Below, one piece after another: positions 8,460-16,957 of a stretch of DNA of 64,000 nt. Position numbers and translations under genes: made by a program. Positions within the stretch are counted from its first letter, which is position 1; each line of letters begins with the position of its first letter. Source of the stretch: JBPOFY01 sp049889815 (GTDB lineage Bacteria; Verrucomicrobiota; Verrucomicrobiia; Opitutales; Coraliomargaritaceae); NCBI GenBank assembly GCA_049889815.1, contig JBMHCR010000024.1, forward strand, positions 1-64,000. Reading direction: 5' to 3'. Under the pieces are notes generated by a model that worked only from the letters and a program-made list of their open reading frames with translations, had not been told where the DNA came from and did not search any database.

Positions 8460-9728
8460 TTACCCTTCGTAAGCGACCTCGTTTGCCCAGATGGCAGATG
8501 GGTCTTGGCGCTTGCGGATGAGGTGCGGCTCCTTGCTTTCATCGAGGATGACTTCTGCGGCTTCCGGGAAGGAATTGTAGTTCTTTGTCGTCATGGCTGA
8601 GCAATACGCACCGGCTCCGTCGATCACGCAGAGGTCGCCGATTTGTGTTTCGGGTAGCGTGCGTGTGGCAAGCAGCTCAGGGTCGCCAGGGGCGGGTGTA
8701 AGGATGTCGCCGGACTCGCAGCAGTGGCCGACGATCATATAGTCTTTGGTCGTAGAGCTTTGCTCGGCTTGTAGGATATAGATCGGGTGCTGCGCGCCGT
8801 AGATGGAAGGTCGGAGCACTTCGGTCATGCCGGTATCGAGCTTGATGAATTCGTAGCCGTCCGCGCCGGTGGAGACGAGGTCTTGCACGCTGGAAAGCAC
8901 GGAGCAGGCGTTCGCGACGAGGAAGGTGCCGGGCTCGATTTCGAGTTCAATCTCGCGACCGGTTTCAGTTGCGAATTCACGGAAAAGTTGAGCAACGGGC
9001 GCGCCGCATTCTTGGATGTCGGTGGCAACTTCGTCCGCCATGCGGGCGACTTTGTAGCCCCCACCAAGGTTGAGGCTGGTCACATCGGGGAAGTGGCGCA
9101 CCAGATCTAGGCTCATGCTGGAGCATTTTTGCCAGACTGCAGGGTCGCTACCAGAGCCGATGTGCGTATGGATACGAACAGCCTTCAGATCATATTTTGC
9201 GACGATGGTCCGTACTTGCTCGATCCATTCGTGCCAGATGCCGAAGCTGGACGATGGACCGCCGACATTGGTGCGGTTATTGCCGCCCGAACCTGCACCC
9301 GGATTGAAGCGGAGCCCGATGTTACGTCCTGGGAAGGCCTGACCGAAGCGATCGAGTTGGTTGAGCGAGCAAGCGTTGATTTCAATGCCCATTTCGTAGA
9401 GCTCGACAAAATCTGCTGGTAGCTCCTGCGTGCTGAGGCTGATCTGCTGCGGTTCGTAGCCTGCAGCGATCGCACGGCGCACTTCGTAGCCAGAGCTGGC
9501 GTCGATGTGCAGACCAGCCTGCTTAAAGATCTTCAGGATTGCAGCATTCGGTGACGCCTTCATTGCATAGCGAGCAGTGAGGCCAAATGCATTGGGAAAG
9601 TTGAGCACGGCCGCTGCGTTTGCCCTTAGTATAGCCGCATCATATACATAGACGGGCGTGCCGAACTGATCCGCGATGCTGCGAGCGGTTGTGTAGTCTA
9701 GAAAACGGGGCTGTGTGCTGTTTGCCAT
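8460..9728 (-). CDS. lysA: PLP-dependent diaminopimelate decarboxylase-family protein
   Basis: Fold-type III PLP enzyme of 422 residues, most likely converting meso-diaminopimelate to lysine. The PLP lysine is Lys57 in YAMKASPN. HTHIGSGSD, NLGGGYKV and EPGTFLV form the phosphate-binding face, and the dimer partner supplies HCCESGDIL (Cys, Glu) and GAGAYCSAM. The ATG giving MANSTQPRFLDY is preferred over a GTG 16 codons upstream. A diaminopimelate epimerase gene occurs elsewhere in the window, which fits lysine synthesis. A carboxynorspermidine- or other amino-acid-decarboxylase role cannot be fully excluded by eye. Confidence 0.85.
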   Translation of the reverse strand: MANSTQPRFLDYTTARSIADQFGTPVYVYDAAILRANAAAVLNFPNAFGLTARYAMKASPNAAILKIFKQAGLHIDASSGYEVRRAIAAGYEPQQISLSTQELPADFVELYEMGIEINACSLNQLDRFGQAFPGRNIGLRFNPGAGSGGNNRTNVGGPSSSFGIWHEWIEQVRTIVAKYDLKAVRIHTHIGSGSDPAVWQKCSSMSLDLVRHFPDVTSLNLGGGYKVARMADEVATDIQECGAPVAQLFREFATETGREIELEIEPGTFLVANACSVLSSVQDLVSTGADGYEFIKLDTGMTEVLRPSIYGAQHPIYILQAEQSSTTKDYMIVGHCCESGDILTPAPGDPELLATRTLPETQIGDLCVIDGAGAYCSAMTTKNYNSFPEAAEVILDESKEPHLIRKRQDPSAIWANEVAYEG

Positions 9729-9841
9729 GTCGGGAGAGGAAATGCTCAAAAGTGGCTCTGGCAAGCGCGATGTCACATTGATCGGATCGGCAGGTATTAC
9801 GGATTGCGCTTCCTAATGGATTGGTAAATTGTTTAAGGCGT

Positions 9842-10086
9842 GATGGAAAACGATGCGAGAGAAGGACCGCAAAGTGCAGACGCCGAGGTGATTCATGCCA
9901 CCCCGGCAGGGTCGGCAGCTAAAGGCGACAATTCGATGGGAATGTTCTGCCATCTTCTCAATTTAGTGCGACTTTTGGGAGTTCCTTTTGGCAATATCCT
10001 GGGTCCTTTACTCTATTATCGCAGTAATCAGTGACAGTGAGGGAGAGAGCTACACCTACCCGTTCACGATTCGATTCCTTAAATAA
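9842..10086 (+). pseudogene. Internally deleted DUF4870 (Tic20-like) membrane protein gene
   Basis: An ATG preceded by AAGG opens a frame with a polar leader and then MGMFCHLLNLVRLLGVPFGN followed by ILGPLLYY, which matches the start of DUF4870 proteins up to the first membrane helix. The frame then stops at 10034. In the next frame from 10021 the sequence reads SDSEGESYTYPFTIRFLK and stop, which resembles the usual DUF4870 C-terminus (YPxTIRFxK). The middle of the domain, roughly 50-60 residues, is missing. The simplest reading is one internal deletion with loss of frame. The recognisable ends suggest it is recent. Confidence 0.65.
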
Positions 10087-10096
10087 TTGGGCACAT

Positions 10097-10969
10097 ATGA
10101 ATTTCGATAGCGAATCAGTGTGCTCGGACTTAAAGAGTATAGGGCTCGGTGAACGGCCCGATTTACTTAGCCAACTGACCTCAAAGTCATTCCGTGGGGC
10201 TATTGTTGTCGACGGCGATGCGCTGGAACTAGGTTCGAAGCTTGTGAATCTTGCAGCGCGGTTCTCCGTGGCGCCGATATCAGGATTTTATGTGGGTGCG
10301 GTAGCGATCGGTGAAAGCGGCCGAATGTATCTCGGAGCGAATATGGAATTCTCTGGTGTTCCTCTGAGTGCGAGTCTGCACGCAGAGCAATCTGCGGTTT
10401 TAAATGCGTGGTTTGGGGGAGAAAGCCGGATCGACCATATCTTTGTTTCCGCGCCTCCGTGTGGACATTGTCGCCAGTTCATGTCGGAGTTGCCAGGAGC
10501 GGGCGGGCTGCAAATTAGTTTTGAGGATAAAGCCCACAGCTTGGCTAGTCTATTGCCGTATGCATTTGATGGTCTTGAGAATGGAGACCAGTCATTGTTT
10601 CGCTGTCCAGAATATGGGTTGGAGCCTATTTTTCCTGATCAACCTAAGCTAGCGAAGCTCGCAATTCAAGCTGCTCGGATGAGCTATACGCCTTATTCGA
10701 ACTCACCTGAGGGTGTTGCGATCGAGTGTGTGAACGGCAGTACCTTTACCGGGCGCACCGCAGAGTCTGTTGCGTTTAATCCAACGATTTCGGCTGCTGT
10801 TTGCGCGCTGAATCAACGTAATTTTTCACACTCTCGGACAGACGCTATCAATGGCGCGGTCCATGCTAAGATTCCAACGAGTATTGTGAGCCAGCGTGAT
10901 TTGACGAAGTCCCTACTTCGCCGCATTAGCAACGTCGAGGTGCAGGCTGTCGCGATGGAGATGGCTTAG
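10097..10969 (+). CDS. cdd: Cytidine deaminase (two-domain, E. coli Cdd type)
   Basis: Zinc hydrolase of pyrimidine salvage, cytidine/deoxycytidine to uridine/deoxyuridine. The catalytic N-terminal domain has LHAEQSAVLNAW (zinc His and catalytic Glu) and APPCGHCRQF (two zinc Cys). The C-terminal half (from about residue 180) contains YTPYSNSPEGVA, a degenerate second deaminase domain as in the dimeric E. coli enzyme (294 residues there, 290 here). The ATG giving MNFDSESVCSD is chosen because the longer frame starts with an unrelated arginine-rich peptide and overlaps the DUF4870 remnant. It converges with the export operon with two bases between stops. Confidence 0.93.
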   Translation: MNFDSESVCSDLKSIGLGERPDLLSQLTSKSFRGAIVVDGDALELGSKLVNLAARFSVAPISGFYVGAVAIGESGRMYLGANMEFSGVPLSASLHAEQSAVLNAWFGGESRIDHIFVSAPPCGHCRQFMSELPGAGGLQISFEDKAHSLASLLPYAFDGLENGDQSLFRCPEYGLEPIFPDQPKLAKLAIQAARMSYTPYSNSPEGVAIECVNGSTFTGRTAESVAFNPTISAAVCALNQRNFSHSRTDAINGAVHAKIPTSIVSQRDLTKSLLRRISNVEVQAVAMEMA

Positions 10970-10971
10970 TC

Positions 10972-12216
10972 TTATTCGTAACGAAGCGCGTCAATTGGAT
11001 CGAGGCGTGCCGCGCGGAGGGCAGGGTAGATGCCCGCAATCAACCCGATGCTGCAACTGAAAAGGAAGCCGTAGAACATTGCGCTGATAGGAAAGATACT
11101 AATGTTCTCTCCCTGCGGAATCAGGTTCTGTGCGACGGAAAGTAGGCCGATGCTGACCAACAACCCGACGATGCCCCCCAGCACGCTGGTCGCGATCGAC
11201 TCCACAAGAAACTGAATAAAAATATCGTAGCTGCGTGCGCCAATTGCCTTGCGAACTCCGATCTCTCGGATCCGTTCGCTCACGGATGCCAGCATCACGT
11301 TCATGATACCGATTCCGCCAACGATCAGTGAAATGCCAGCGATCCCGCCAAGTGAGTAGATGAAAGAGTTCTCCACTTTCTTGAGCTCGGCGAGTTGTTC
11401 CTCTTGTGTGCGCACCTCGAAATCCTGAATGCCGCGGTGGGTGCGCGTAAGCGTGTTCTCGATTTGGTTGATAAGGTCTGGCAAATCTTCGCGTTGGTAA
11501 GCAATAACATGAATCTCACTTATGCTGTCGTTGCCTTGGAAACGACTCATTGCAGTCGTCGTTGGCATGTAGTTTTTGCGGTTCTCGATGTTCCAGCGAT
11601 TTTGGCGGCCGGGCAGCGATTGGTTTTCTTCGAACTGCCCCACAATGGTATAGACCTGTTTGCTCATGATGAGCTGCTGGCCAACTGCGCTCGTCAAGTC
11701 GGGAAACAGCTCGTCACGTAGATGTGTGCCAATTACCATCACGGGGCTCTTCTGTTGGATGTCTGTATCGGAAATGAAGCGGCCGTATTCTACGTCTTTG
11801 GTCTCGATGTTGTTAAACTGAGGGTTTACTCCATCGATCATGCCACCTTCGCGGCGTCCGTTTGCGACGAAGCGTTTCCAATGCATATCGACCATCGGGC
11901 TAACATAGCGGGCAAGTGGGATCGCGTTTTCGATAGCGACCGCGTCTCGCCAAGTCAGTCCAGGTGAAATTCCCGCGATGTGTTGTTGAGACTCCGGAGC
12001 ATCTTTCGGATGAATCTCCAACTTCAAGACCCCGCCGCTCTGCTCAAAGGACGAACGCATCGTGCTGAGCATGCCTTGCACGATGCCAACCATCGAAACC
12101 AATGCTGCAACACCCAGAATAATTCCGCTCATTGAGAGTAAGGCGCGCACCTTGTTCGCCCAGATCTCGCGCATGCCATTGGTAGCACCTATGTAAATAT
12201 CGTCGATCGGGTTCAT
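10972..12216 (-). CDS. MacB-type ABC transporter permease (FtsX-like)
   Basis: Inner-membrane permease of 414 residues with the MacB topology: TM1 near 25-50 (ALLSMSGIILGVAALVSMVG), a large periplasmic MacB_PCD domain (~55-280), then three TM segments in the FtsX domain (~290-405). SERIREIGVRKAIGARS and YPALRAARLDPIDALRYE are standard MacB/LolC-family signatures. Its start overlaps the ATPase gene stop by four bases. With the ATPase, adaptor and TolC-like gene upstream it forms a tripartite exporter, for a macrolide, peptide, siderophore or lipid substrate that cannot be specified. Confidence 0.93.
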   Translation of the reverse strand: MNPIDDIYIGATNGMREIWANKVRALLSMSGIILGVAALVSMVGIVQGMLSTMRSSFEQSGGVLKLEIHPKDAPESQQHIAGISPGLTWRDAVAIENAIPLARYVSPMVDMHWKRFVANGRREGGMIDGVNPQFNNIETKDVEYGRFISDTDIQQKSPVMVIGTHLRDELFPDLTSAVGQQLIMSKQVYTIVGQFEENQSLPGRQNRWNIENRKNYMPTTTAMSRFQGNDSISEIHVIAYQREDLPDLINQIENTLTRTHRGIQDFEVRTQEEQLAELKKVENSFIYSLGGIAGISLIVGGIGIMNVMLASVSERIREIGVRKAIGARSYDIFIQFLVESIATSVLGGIVGLLVSIGLLSVAQNLIPQGENISIFPISAMFYGFLFSCSIGLIAGIYPALRAARLDPIDALRYE

Positions 12217-12905
12217 AATGAGGAGTCTTCAATAATCTTTCCGTCTTGCATGCGAATGCGGCGCCCTGCGTATTCGGCTACCACATCGTCGTGGGTTACG
12301 AGGGCTAGAGTGATACCTTCATCGAGCAGAGAGGTGAAGAGGTCCATGATAAGGCCTCGGTTTTTTGAGTCGAGATTGCCTGTGGGTTCATCAGCTAAAA
12401 TCAAGCGTGGCTTGTTGATCAATGAGCGCGCGATAGCAACGCGTTGACGCTCACCGCCGGACAATTGATTGGGTGTGTGGCTGGCGCGGTGCCCCATGCC
12501 AACTCGGTCTAAAACCTCGAGCCCTAGGTCTCTCTTATTTGGAACCTTGGATTTACCATAATTGAGCGGAAGGAGAACATTTTCTAAAACCGAGAGTCGG
12601 GGTAGCAAGTTGAAGGACTGAAAGACGAAACCGATTCGATTCGCACGCAGCCGAGCACGTATGGAGCCGTCAATGCTGGTAACATTCTTAGACTCAAAGA
12701 CCATCTGTCCCGACGTAGGGCTATCCATAAAGCCGAGCATGTGCATGAGTGTCGACTTGCCCGAACCCGAGGTGCCAATTACCGCGATGAATTCGCGGTC
12801 GCGTATCGTCAGATCGATCCCGTCAAGGGCATGCACAGATTCTCCGCCCACCACGTAAGTGCGTCGCAGGTCACTCAGTTCAAATATGGTATCCGCCTCA
12901 GCCAT
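12213..12905 (-). CDS. ABC transporter ATP-binding protein, MacB/LolD type
   Basis: Cytoplasmic ATPase of 230 residues that powers the adjacent permease. Walker A is GTSGSGKST, the Q-loop is in FVFQSFNLLPRLSVLENV, the signature is LSGGERQRVAIARSL, Walker B is LILADEPTGNLD and the H-loop is VTHDD. In classical MacB this domain is fused to the permease; here it is a separate gene, as in many non-proteobacterial MacB systems. It overlaps the adaptor gene by eight bases and the permease gene by four, so the operon is tightly coupled. Confidence 0.95.
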   Translation of the reverse strand: MAEADTIFELSDLRRTYVVGGESVHALDGIDLTIRDREFIAVIGTSGSGKSTLMHMLGFMDSPTSGQMVFESKNVTSIDGSIRARLRANRIGFVFQSFNLLPRLSVLENVLLPLNYGKSKVPNKRDLGLEVLDRVGMGHRASHTPNQLSGGERQRVAIARSLINKPRLILADEPTGNLDSKNRGLIMDLFTSLLDEGITLALVTHDDVVAEYAGRRIRMQDGKIIEDSSL

Positions 12906-13980
12906 CTTCGCGAAAAGAGTCTGGACGACTCAGGGCAACGGTATCGCCAACTTGAAGGCCGGATTTGATCTCCACGTGTTGAAGGTCGTTGATCCCTGTT
13001 TTAACCGGGCGTTTCTCCCAATCTGTATCCGTTTTTAAATACACATAGCTGCTGCCGTCGCTCTCGTTAAATACTCCTGAAAGTAGGACTGTCACGGCTT
13101 GGTCGACGGACTCGATAGGTATATCAATCGTTGCGCTGATGCCGGGACGCACGCGGGAATCAAGAGCTTCAAAAACAACTTCAATCGGAAAGACACGAAC
13201 GCTGCCGTCCGCCCGTGCGGATAGAGAAATGACGCTGATCGCTCCATCGATCTCAAAGTTTGGGATGGCATCAAAGCGCAGCTTAGCCAGTTGGCCGAGA
13301 CTGAGGCGTTCCACGTCGACCTCATTGATGTTGGCCTCCATGTAGAGGTTCTTGAGTTGTGCGATAGTGAGTAGCTCGGTGCCATTTGAGACGGAGGTCG
13401 CCCCCGAAATGACTTCACCTTCAACCATATCGAGTAGGGTGATGATGCCGTCGTGCGGAGCTCGGATCGTGGTTTTTGCAAGGTCTTCCTCTGCATCATC
13501 AAGTCGTGCCTGCGCAATTTCCAGATTTAGCTGTGCGAGTTCGAAATCGGTTTTGGCGTCGAGGAACTCTTGCTCGCCCAGAAACTCTTTTTTGAAGAGT
13601 GCCTCTAAGCGCTTGTAGTTTCGTTCGGCTTTATCGAGACGTAGTTGGTCCGCTTGCAGGTTTCGCTCCGCTTCGCGAACGCGTGTTTCCAGACTGGTTC
13701 GGTCCAGCTCGATCAATACCTCGTCCCGCTTGACCGGATCGCCTTCCTTCTTGCGGATCTTGGTGATGCGTCCACTGATTTCCGATTTCACGATACTGTT
13801 CAATAGCGGCCGCACTTCACCCGTAGCCGAGACGACCGATTTGAGGTCGCGAAGCTCTGCAGTGTTCGTGCGAGTAGTCGGTCCGTTCTGCTGGCTATTC
13901 GCCGAGACGTATTGGTATGCTTTGTAGCCTCCGAAGCCGATGGCACCTAAGACGATGAAAGTGATGATTAAGCGTTTCAT
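12898..13980 (-). CDS. Periplasmic adaptor of the MacA/HlyD (RND-MFP) family
   Basis: Membrane-anchored adaptor of 360 residues linking the ABC permease to the TolC-like channel. N-terminal anchor helix at about 5-22. A lipoyl half (SATGEVRPLLNSIVKSEISG) is followed by a long alpha-helical hairpin (~95-170, KAERNYKRLEALFKKEFLGE) and the second lipoyl half (IRAPHDGIITLL). The rest is beta-barrel and membrane-proximal domain. It lies between the TolC-like gene (23-base gap) and the ATPase (8-base overlap). Confidence 0.93.
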   Translation of the reverse strand: MKRLIITFIVLGAIGFGGYKAYQYVSANSQQNGPTTRTNTAELRDLKSVVSATGEVRPLLNSIVKSEISGRITKIRKKEGDPVKRDEVLIELDRTSLETRVREAERNLQADQLRLDKAERNYKRLEALFKKEFLGEQEFLDAKTDFELAQLNLEIAQARLDDAEEDLAKTTIRAPHDGIITLLDMVEGEVISGATSVSNGTELLTIAQLKNLYMEANINEVDVERLSLGQLAKLRFDAIPNFEIDGAISVISLSARADGSVRVFPIEVVFEALDSRVRPGISATIDIPIESVDQAVTVLLSGVFNESDGSSYVYLKTDTDWEKRPVKTGINDLQHVEIKSGLQVGDTVALSRPDSFREDG

Positions 13981-14003
13981 TTGTAGAAAAGTAATGGATG
14001 CTG

Positions 14004-15560
14004 TCAGGAATCAGGAGCGGTAATTTCACCGGCAAGTGGGTGTTGATCGACTTCTGGTTCCTCAGCAAGTCGATCTGCGAGTGACCAGTCGTAGTTGTTC
14101 CGGGTCAGAATTGTGCCATCGATGCGGCTTAGGCGCACTTGAGCTCGGAGTGTTTCAATCACTGCGCTCAGGTGGTTCCGCCGAGCGGTATCAAAGTCTC
14201 GTTGTGCCTCGAGCACTTGACGGTAAGCGACGAGCCCAGAGCTGTATCGGGCGCGCACCTCTTCGAAACTCTCTTCGTTTAAACGCCTCGACTTCTCGGT
14301 AACTTCGATTCGCTTGAGTCCTGTGCTTACTGCGCGCCATACGTTCCGAGCAGCAAGCGCCTTTTGCTGCTTAATGTCGTAGAGCTCCACCGTTTCTCGT
14401 TCGAGTGCGCGCTCCGCTTGACGAACACTTGCGCGCGCATCACGGAAGCCCCACGGCATGTTGAGTTCCACTCCCACGGTCCAGCCATATCCATCCGCGC
14501 CGTAGGCGCCTTCAAAAGAGCGTTTGCCATCTTCGTCGCGGCCTGAATATTCGAGCTCTCCGAACATATCGAGGTCGAGTCGTGTCTTATCTTTGGCGAG
14601 CATCGCGTTGATACGTGCAACTTCGATCGCGCGCTCCTGCGCAGCGGCGTCTGCATCGGACCGTATGGTGTCGGCAACAACTAGAGGCATGTCTCGTAAG
14701 GCTTGCATTTTCTCGGGTAGGGGATGGACCGCAATCTCAGTGTTGATCGTGTCTAAGAAGGAAACGTTGCTCATTAAGCGGCGGAGTTCATCCTCTGCGT
14801 CTTCGATGGCGCGCTCTGCTTGAATGATATCTTCCTGTTGAGTGACGAGCTCGGTCTCGGCTTGAAGCACATCTATCCGCGTGACGATGCCCAGGCGCTC
14901 TCGTTCTCTAGTTTCTTCTAGCAATGTTTCTGCAAGCTTGAGGCTGGACGCACTCAACTCAAGTAGAGCGCGGGCGAAAGCGATGTTCCAGTAGGCGATC
15001 TCTGTTTCCGTGATGACGTCGAGGATGTTTGATCGTAGCTGATAGAGGGTCTGGTCGGCATTGACTTTGGCTCGTGCCAGAGGAGCTAGGTTGATTCGTG
15101 CCCAAGCGCCTTTGAGCAGCGGTTGGCGGATTGAAATACCTACATTGCTGCCGTAGTCGGGATTACGTGCAGCATTGTTGTTGGATGCGCTGCGAGTGAT
15201 GTTCGTGTCGAGTGTGACGTCAGCGCCAGTTGCAAGGCGTTTGTTGACCCCAGCGCCGGCTCGGCGGGTTTCGGATTCAGGGACTGATGCCGAGTCGAGG
15301 GCGCTGCTGGATGCGGCGGCTTGCCGTTCGCTGAGGGATGCAGCGCTGAATATGGACGGATCAAAAGCCGCTTCTTCAGCCACGACGTCATCTTGGGCAT
15401 TTGCGGGCGCATATCGCTGAGTGATGAGTTGTAGGTTGTTTGCCAATGCTTGCTCGATAGCCGCATCAAGGCTCAAAAATTCAGAATCGGTTTCCTCGCT
15501 TGCGAGAGCAATCCATGGACTGAGTAGGAGGCAAAGTAGGTGTGTTTGATGTCTAAACAT
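14004..15560 (-). CDS. TolC-family outer-membrane efflux protein
   Basis: Outer-membrane channel/tunnel protein of 518 residues. Signal peptide through about residue 20 (LLSPWIALASEE). Two repeated coiled-coil/beta-strand halves follow (about 50-250 and 290-490), with typical segments such as YQLRSNILDVITETEIAYWN and RYSSGLVAYRQVLEAQRDFD. It is first in the export operon, so the operon promoter should lie in the ~80 bases above its start. Ser/Ala-rich stretch at 80-100 is unremarkable for the family. Confidence 0.92.
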   Translation of the reverse strand: MFRHQTHLLCLLLSPWIALASEETDSEFLSLDAAIEQALANNLQLITQRYAPANAQDDVVAEEAAFDPSIFSAASLSERQAAASSSALDSASVPESETRRAGAGVNKRLATGADVTLDTNITRSASNNNAARNPDYGSNVGISIRQPLLKGAWARINLAPLARAKVNADQTLYQLRSNILDVITETEIAYWNIAFARALLELSASSLKLAETLLEETRERERLGIVTRIDVLQAETELVTQQEDIIQAERAIEDAEDELRRLMSNVSFLDTINTEIAVHPLPEKMQALRDMPLVVADTIRSDADAAAQERAIEVARINAMLAKDKTRLDLDMFGELEYSGRDEDGKRSFEGAYGADGYGWTVGVELNMPWGFRDARASVRQAERALERETVELYDIKQQKALAARNVWRAVSTGLKRIEVTEKSRRLNEESFEEVRARYSSGLVAYRQVLEAQRDFDTARRNHLSAVIETLRAQVRLSRIDGTILTRNNYDWSLADRLAEEPEVDQHPLAGEITAPDS

Positions 15561-15639
15561 AGTGGGGCGCTAGCGAGCACCGTCCATCAACCTGCCGATA
15601 AGTGACTTAAAATCAAACACTCGTTTGTCCATCCATACG

Positions 15640-16458
15640 TTAGCTATATGGCATGTCGATACGCTGAAGCTGACGCCCACGGTAGTAATGTAAATGCTCA
15701 AAGCCCTTTTTGTAGAGAAGCGGCTGTATCCAGTCGAAGTGCTGTCCGATCGAGTCTGGCCGATGTGAGTCTGAGCCCATCGTGAGTTTCACTCCTAGTT
15801 CCGCAGCCCAATCCAGGATCAATGGATCCGGATGCACTTGGAAGGCGCCCTTGTTGAGGCCGCTTGTGTTCACCTCCATGCAAATGTCTTGCTCGACAAG
15901 CGCTCCCAGAAATTCGCGGATGACTTCTTCGTGATCTTCAGGAATAAAATCATTAACGACACCATAGGTGCGAATGACGTCTGGGTGCGCCATACTATCA
16001 TAGCGCCCTGATTGCACACCGTCGATCAGATGGCGAAAGTAGCAATCGGCGATCATTTCGTCAGTTTTCACCTTACGCTTTCTTAACCAGCTGACATAGC
16101 TGAAGCAGTGCGCGTGTAGAGAACCGAGCACAAAGTCCCAAGGATATTGATCAAGGATCTTATCCATTGATTCCATGTGGGCTTCGTCTGGGAAAACCTC
16201 GGCTTCGATTCCGCACAGCACTTCGAGCCCTTCAGGTTTCATTTCTTCAGCAGCGTCGTAAACCATCGCGATATAATCGTCGAGGTGATCGTTTTGCATG
16301 CGGATACCGGCTTGTCCAAATGCCTCCCACTCCATCGGGATGTGGCAGGTAAACGTAATAAGGTCGAAGCCCTTACTCTTGGCAGTCTGTGCATACTCAA
16401 GTGGCGTCCCGAAGGCGTGCCCGCAAAGGGGAGTGTGCATGTGACAGTCTATATGCAT
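15640..16458 (-). CDS. PHP-domain phosphatase, histidinol-phosphatase (HisK/HisJ) type
   Basis: Metal-dependent phosphoesterase of 272 residues. Trinuclear-site ligands are visible in MHIDCHMHTPLCGH, CGIEAEVFPDE, GSLHAHCFSYVSW, MAHPDVIRTYG and MGSDSHRPDSIG. This order matches monofunctional PHP histidinol-phosphatases, which make histidinol in histidine synthesis. The ATG giving MHIDCHMH is preferred to an upstream TTG. It is last of a three-gene operon after dus and a low-molecular-weight tyrosine phosphatase. Because some PHP proteins dephosphorylate phosphotyrosine, a protein-phosphatase role is a possible alternative, but motif order favours histidinol phosphatase. Confidence 0.82.
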   Translation of the reverse strand: MHIDCHMHTPLCGHAFGTPLEYAQTAKSKGFDLITFTCHIPMEWEAFGQAGIRMQNDHLDDYIAMVYDAAEEMKPEGLEVLCGIEAEVFPDEAHMESMDKILDQYPWDFVLGSLHAHCFSYVSWLRKRKVKTDEMIADCYFRHLIDGVQSGRYDSMAHPDVIRTYGVVNDFIPEDHEEVIREFLGALVEQDICMEVNTSGLNKGAFQVHPDPLILDWAAELGVKLTMGSDSHRPDSIGQHFDWIQPLLYKKGFEHLHYYRGRQLQRIDMPYS

Positions 16459-16468
16459 GAGCAAAAAA

Positions 16469-16930
16469 CTAGCTAAGGGTCTTTAGGAGGTTTCGGCAAC
16501 CGTCTTCGATCAAATCCATAACGTGTTCGAAACCTTGATCGCCGCCGTAGTATGGATCCGGCACCTCTGTCTCCTCATGCTCAGTGCAATATTGGCAGAA
16601 GCGTTTGATCTTATGCCAGTTGGTTCGCTCTGGATCGAGTTTACGTGCCCCCAAGAGGTTGTCCTCGTCCATAGCGAGGATCAAATCGTAGTGTTTAAGA
16701 TCGCGTGGGCGAAGCTGCTGCGAGCGACCGATTATCGGGATTCCCCGTGCGCGCATAGTCTGCTGCATGCGAGCATCCGGCGGACTGCCCGCGTGAAAGC
16801 CTATCGTGCCAGCCGATTCGATCTCGAATTGATCGCCTAGCCCGGCCTCGTTAACCAGATGTTGCAGCACACAATGTCCCGCTGGCGAGCGGCAGATGTT
16901 GCCCATGCATAAAAATAGGATGCGGTTCAT
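16469..16930 (-). CDS. Low-molecular-weight protein-tyrosine phosphatase
   Basis: Cytoplasmic Cys-based phosphatase of 153 residues, the usual size. The P-loop C-x5-R is at the N-terminus in LFLCMGNICRSPAG (nucleophile Cys, Arg) and the general-acid Asp is in EVPDPYYGG near the C-terminus. Such enzymes reverse tyrosine phosphorylation, often of exopolysaccharide-export kinases; no such kinase is in the window. It sits between dus (27-base gap) and the PHP phosphatase (10-base gap), probably in one transcript. Confidence 0.93.
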   Translation of the reverse strand: MNRILFLCMGNICRSPAGHCVLQHLVNEAGLGDQFEIESAGTIGFHAGSPPDARMQQTMRARGIPIIGRSQQLRPRDLKHYDLILAMDEDNLLGARKLDPERTNWHKIKRFCQYCTEHEETEVPDPYYGGDQGFEHVMDLIEDGCRNLLKTLS

Positions 16931-16957
16931 TGTTTTAGAAATATAAAAAAATCTTGG

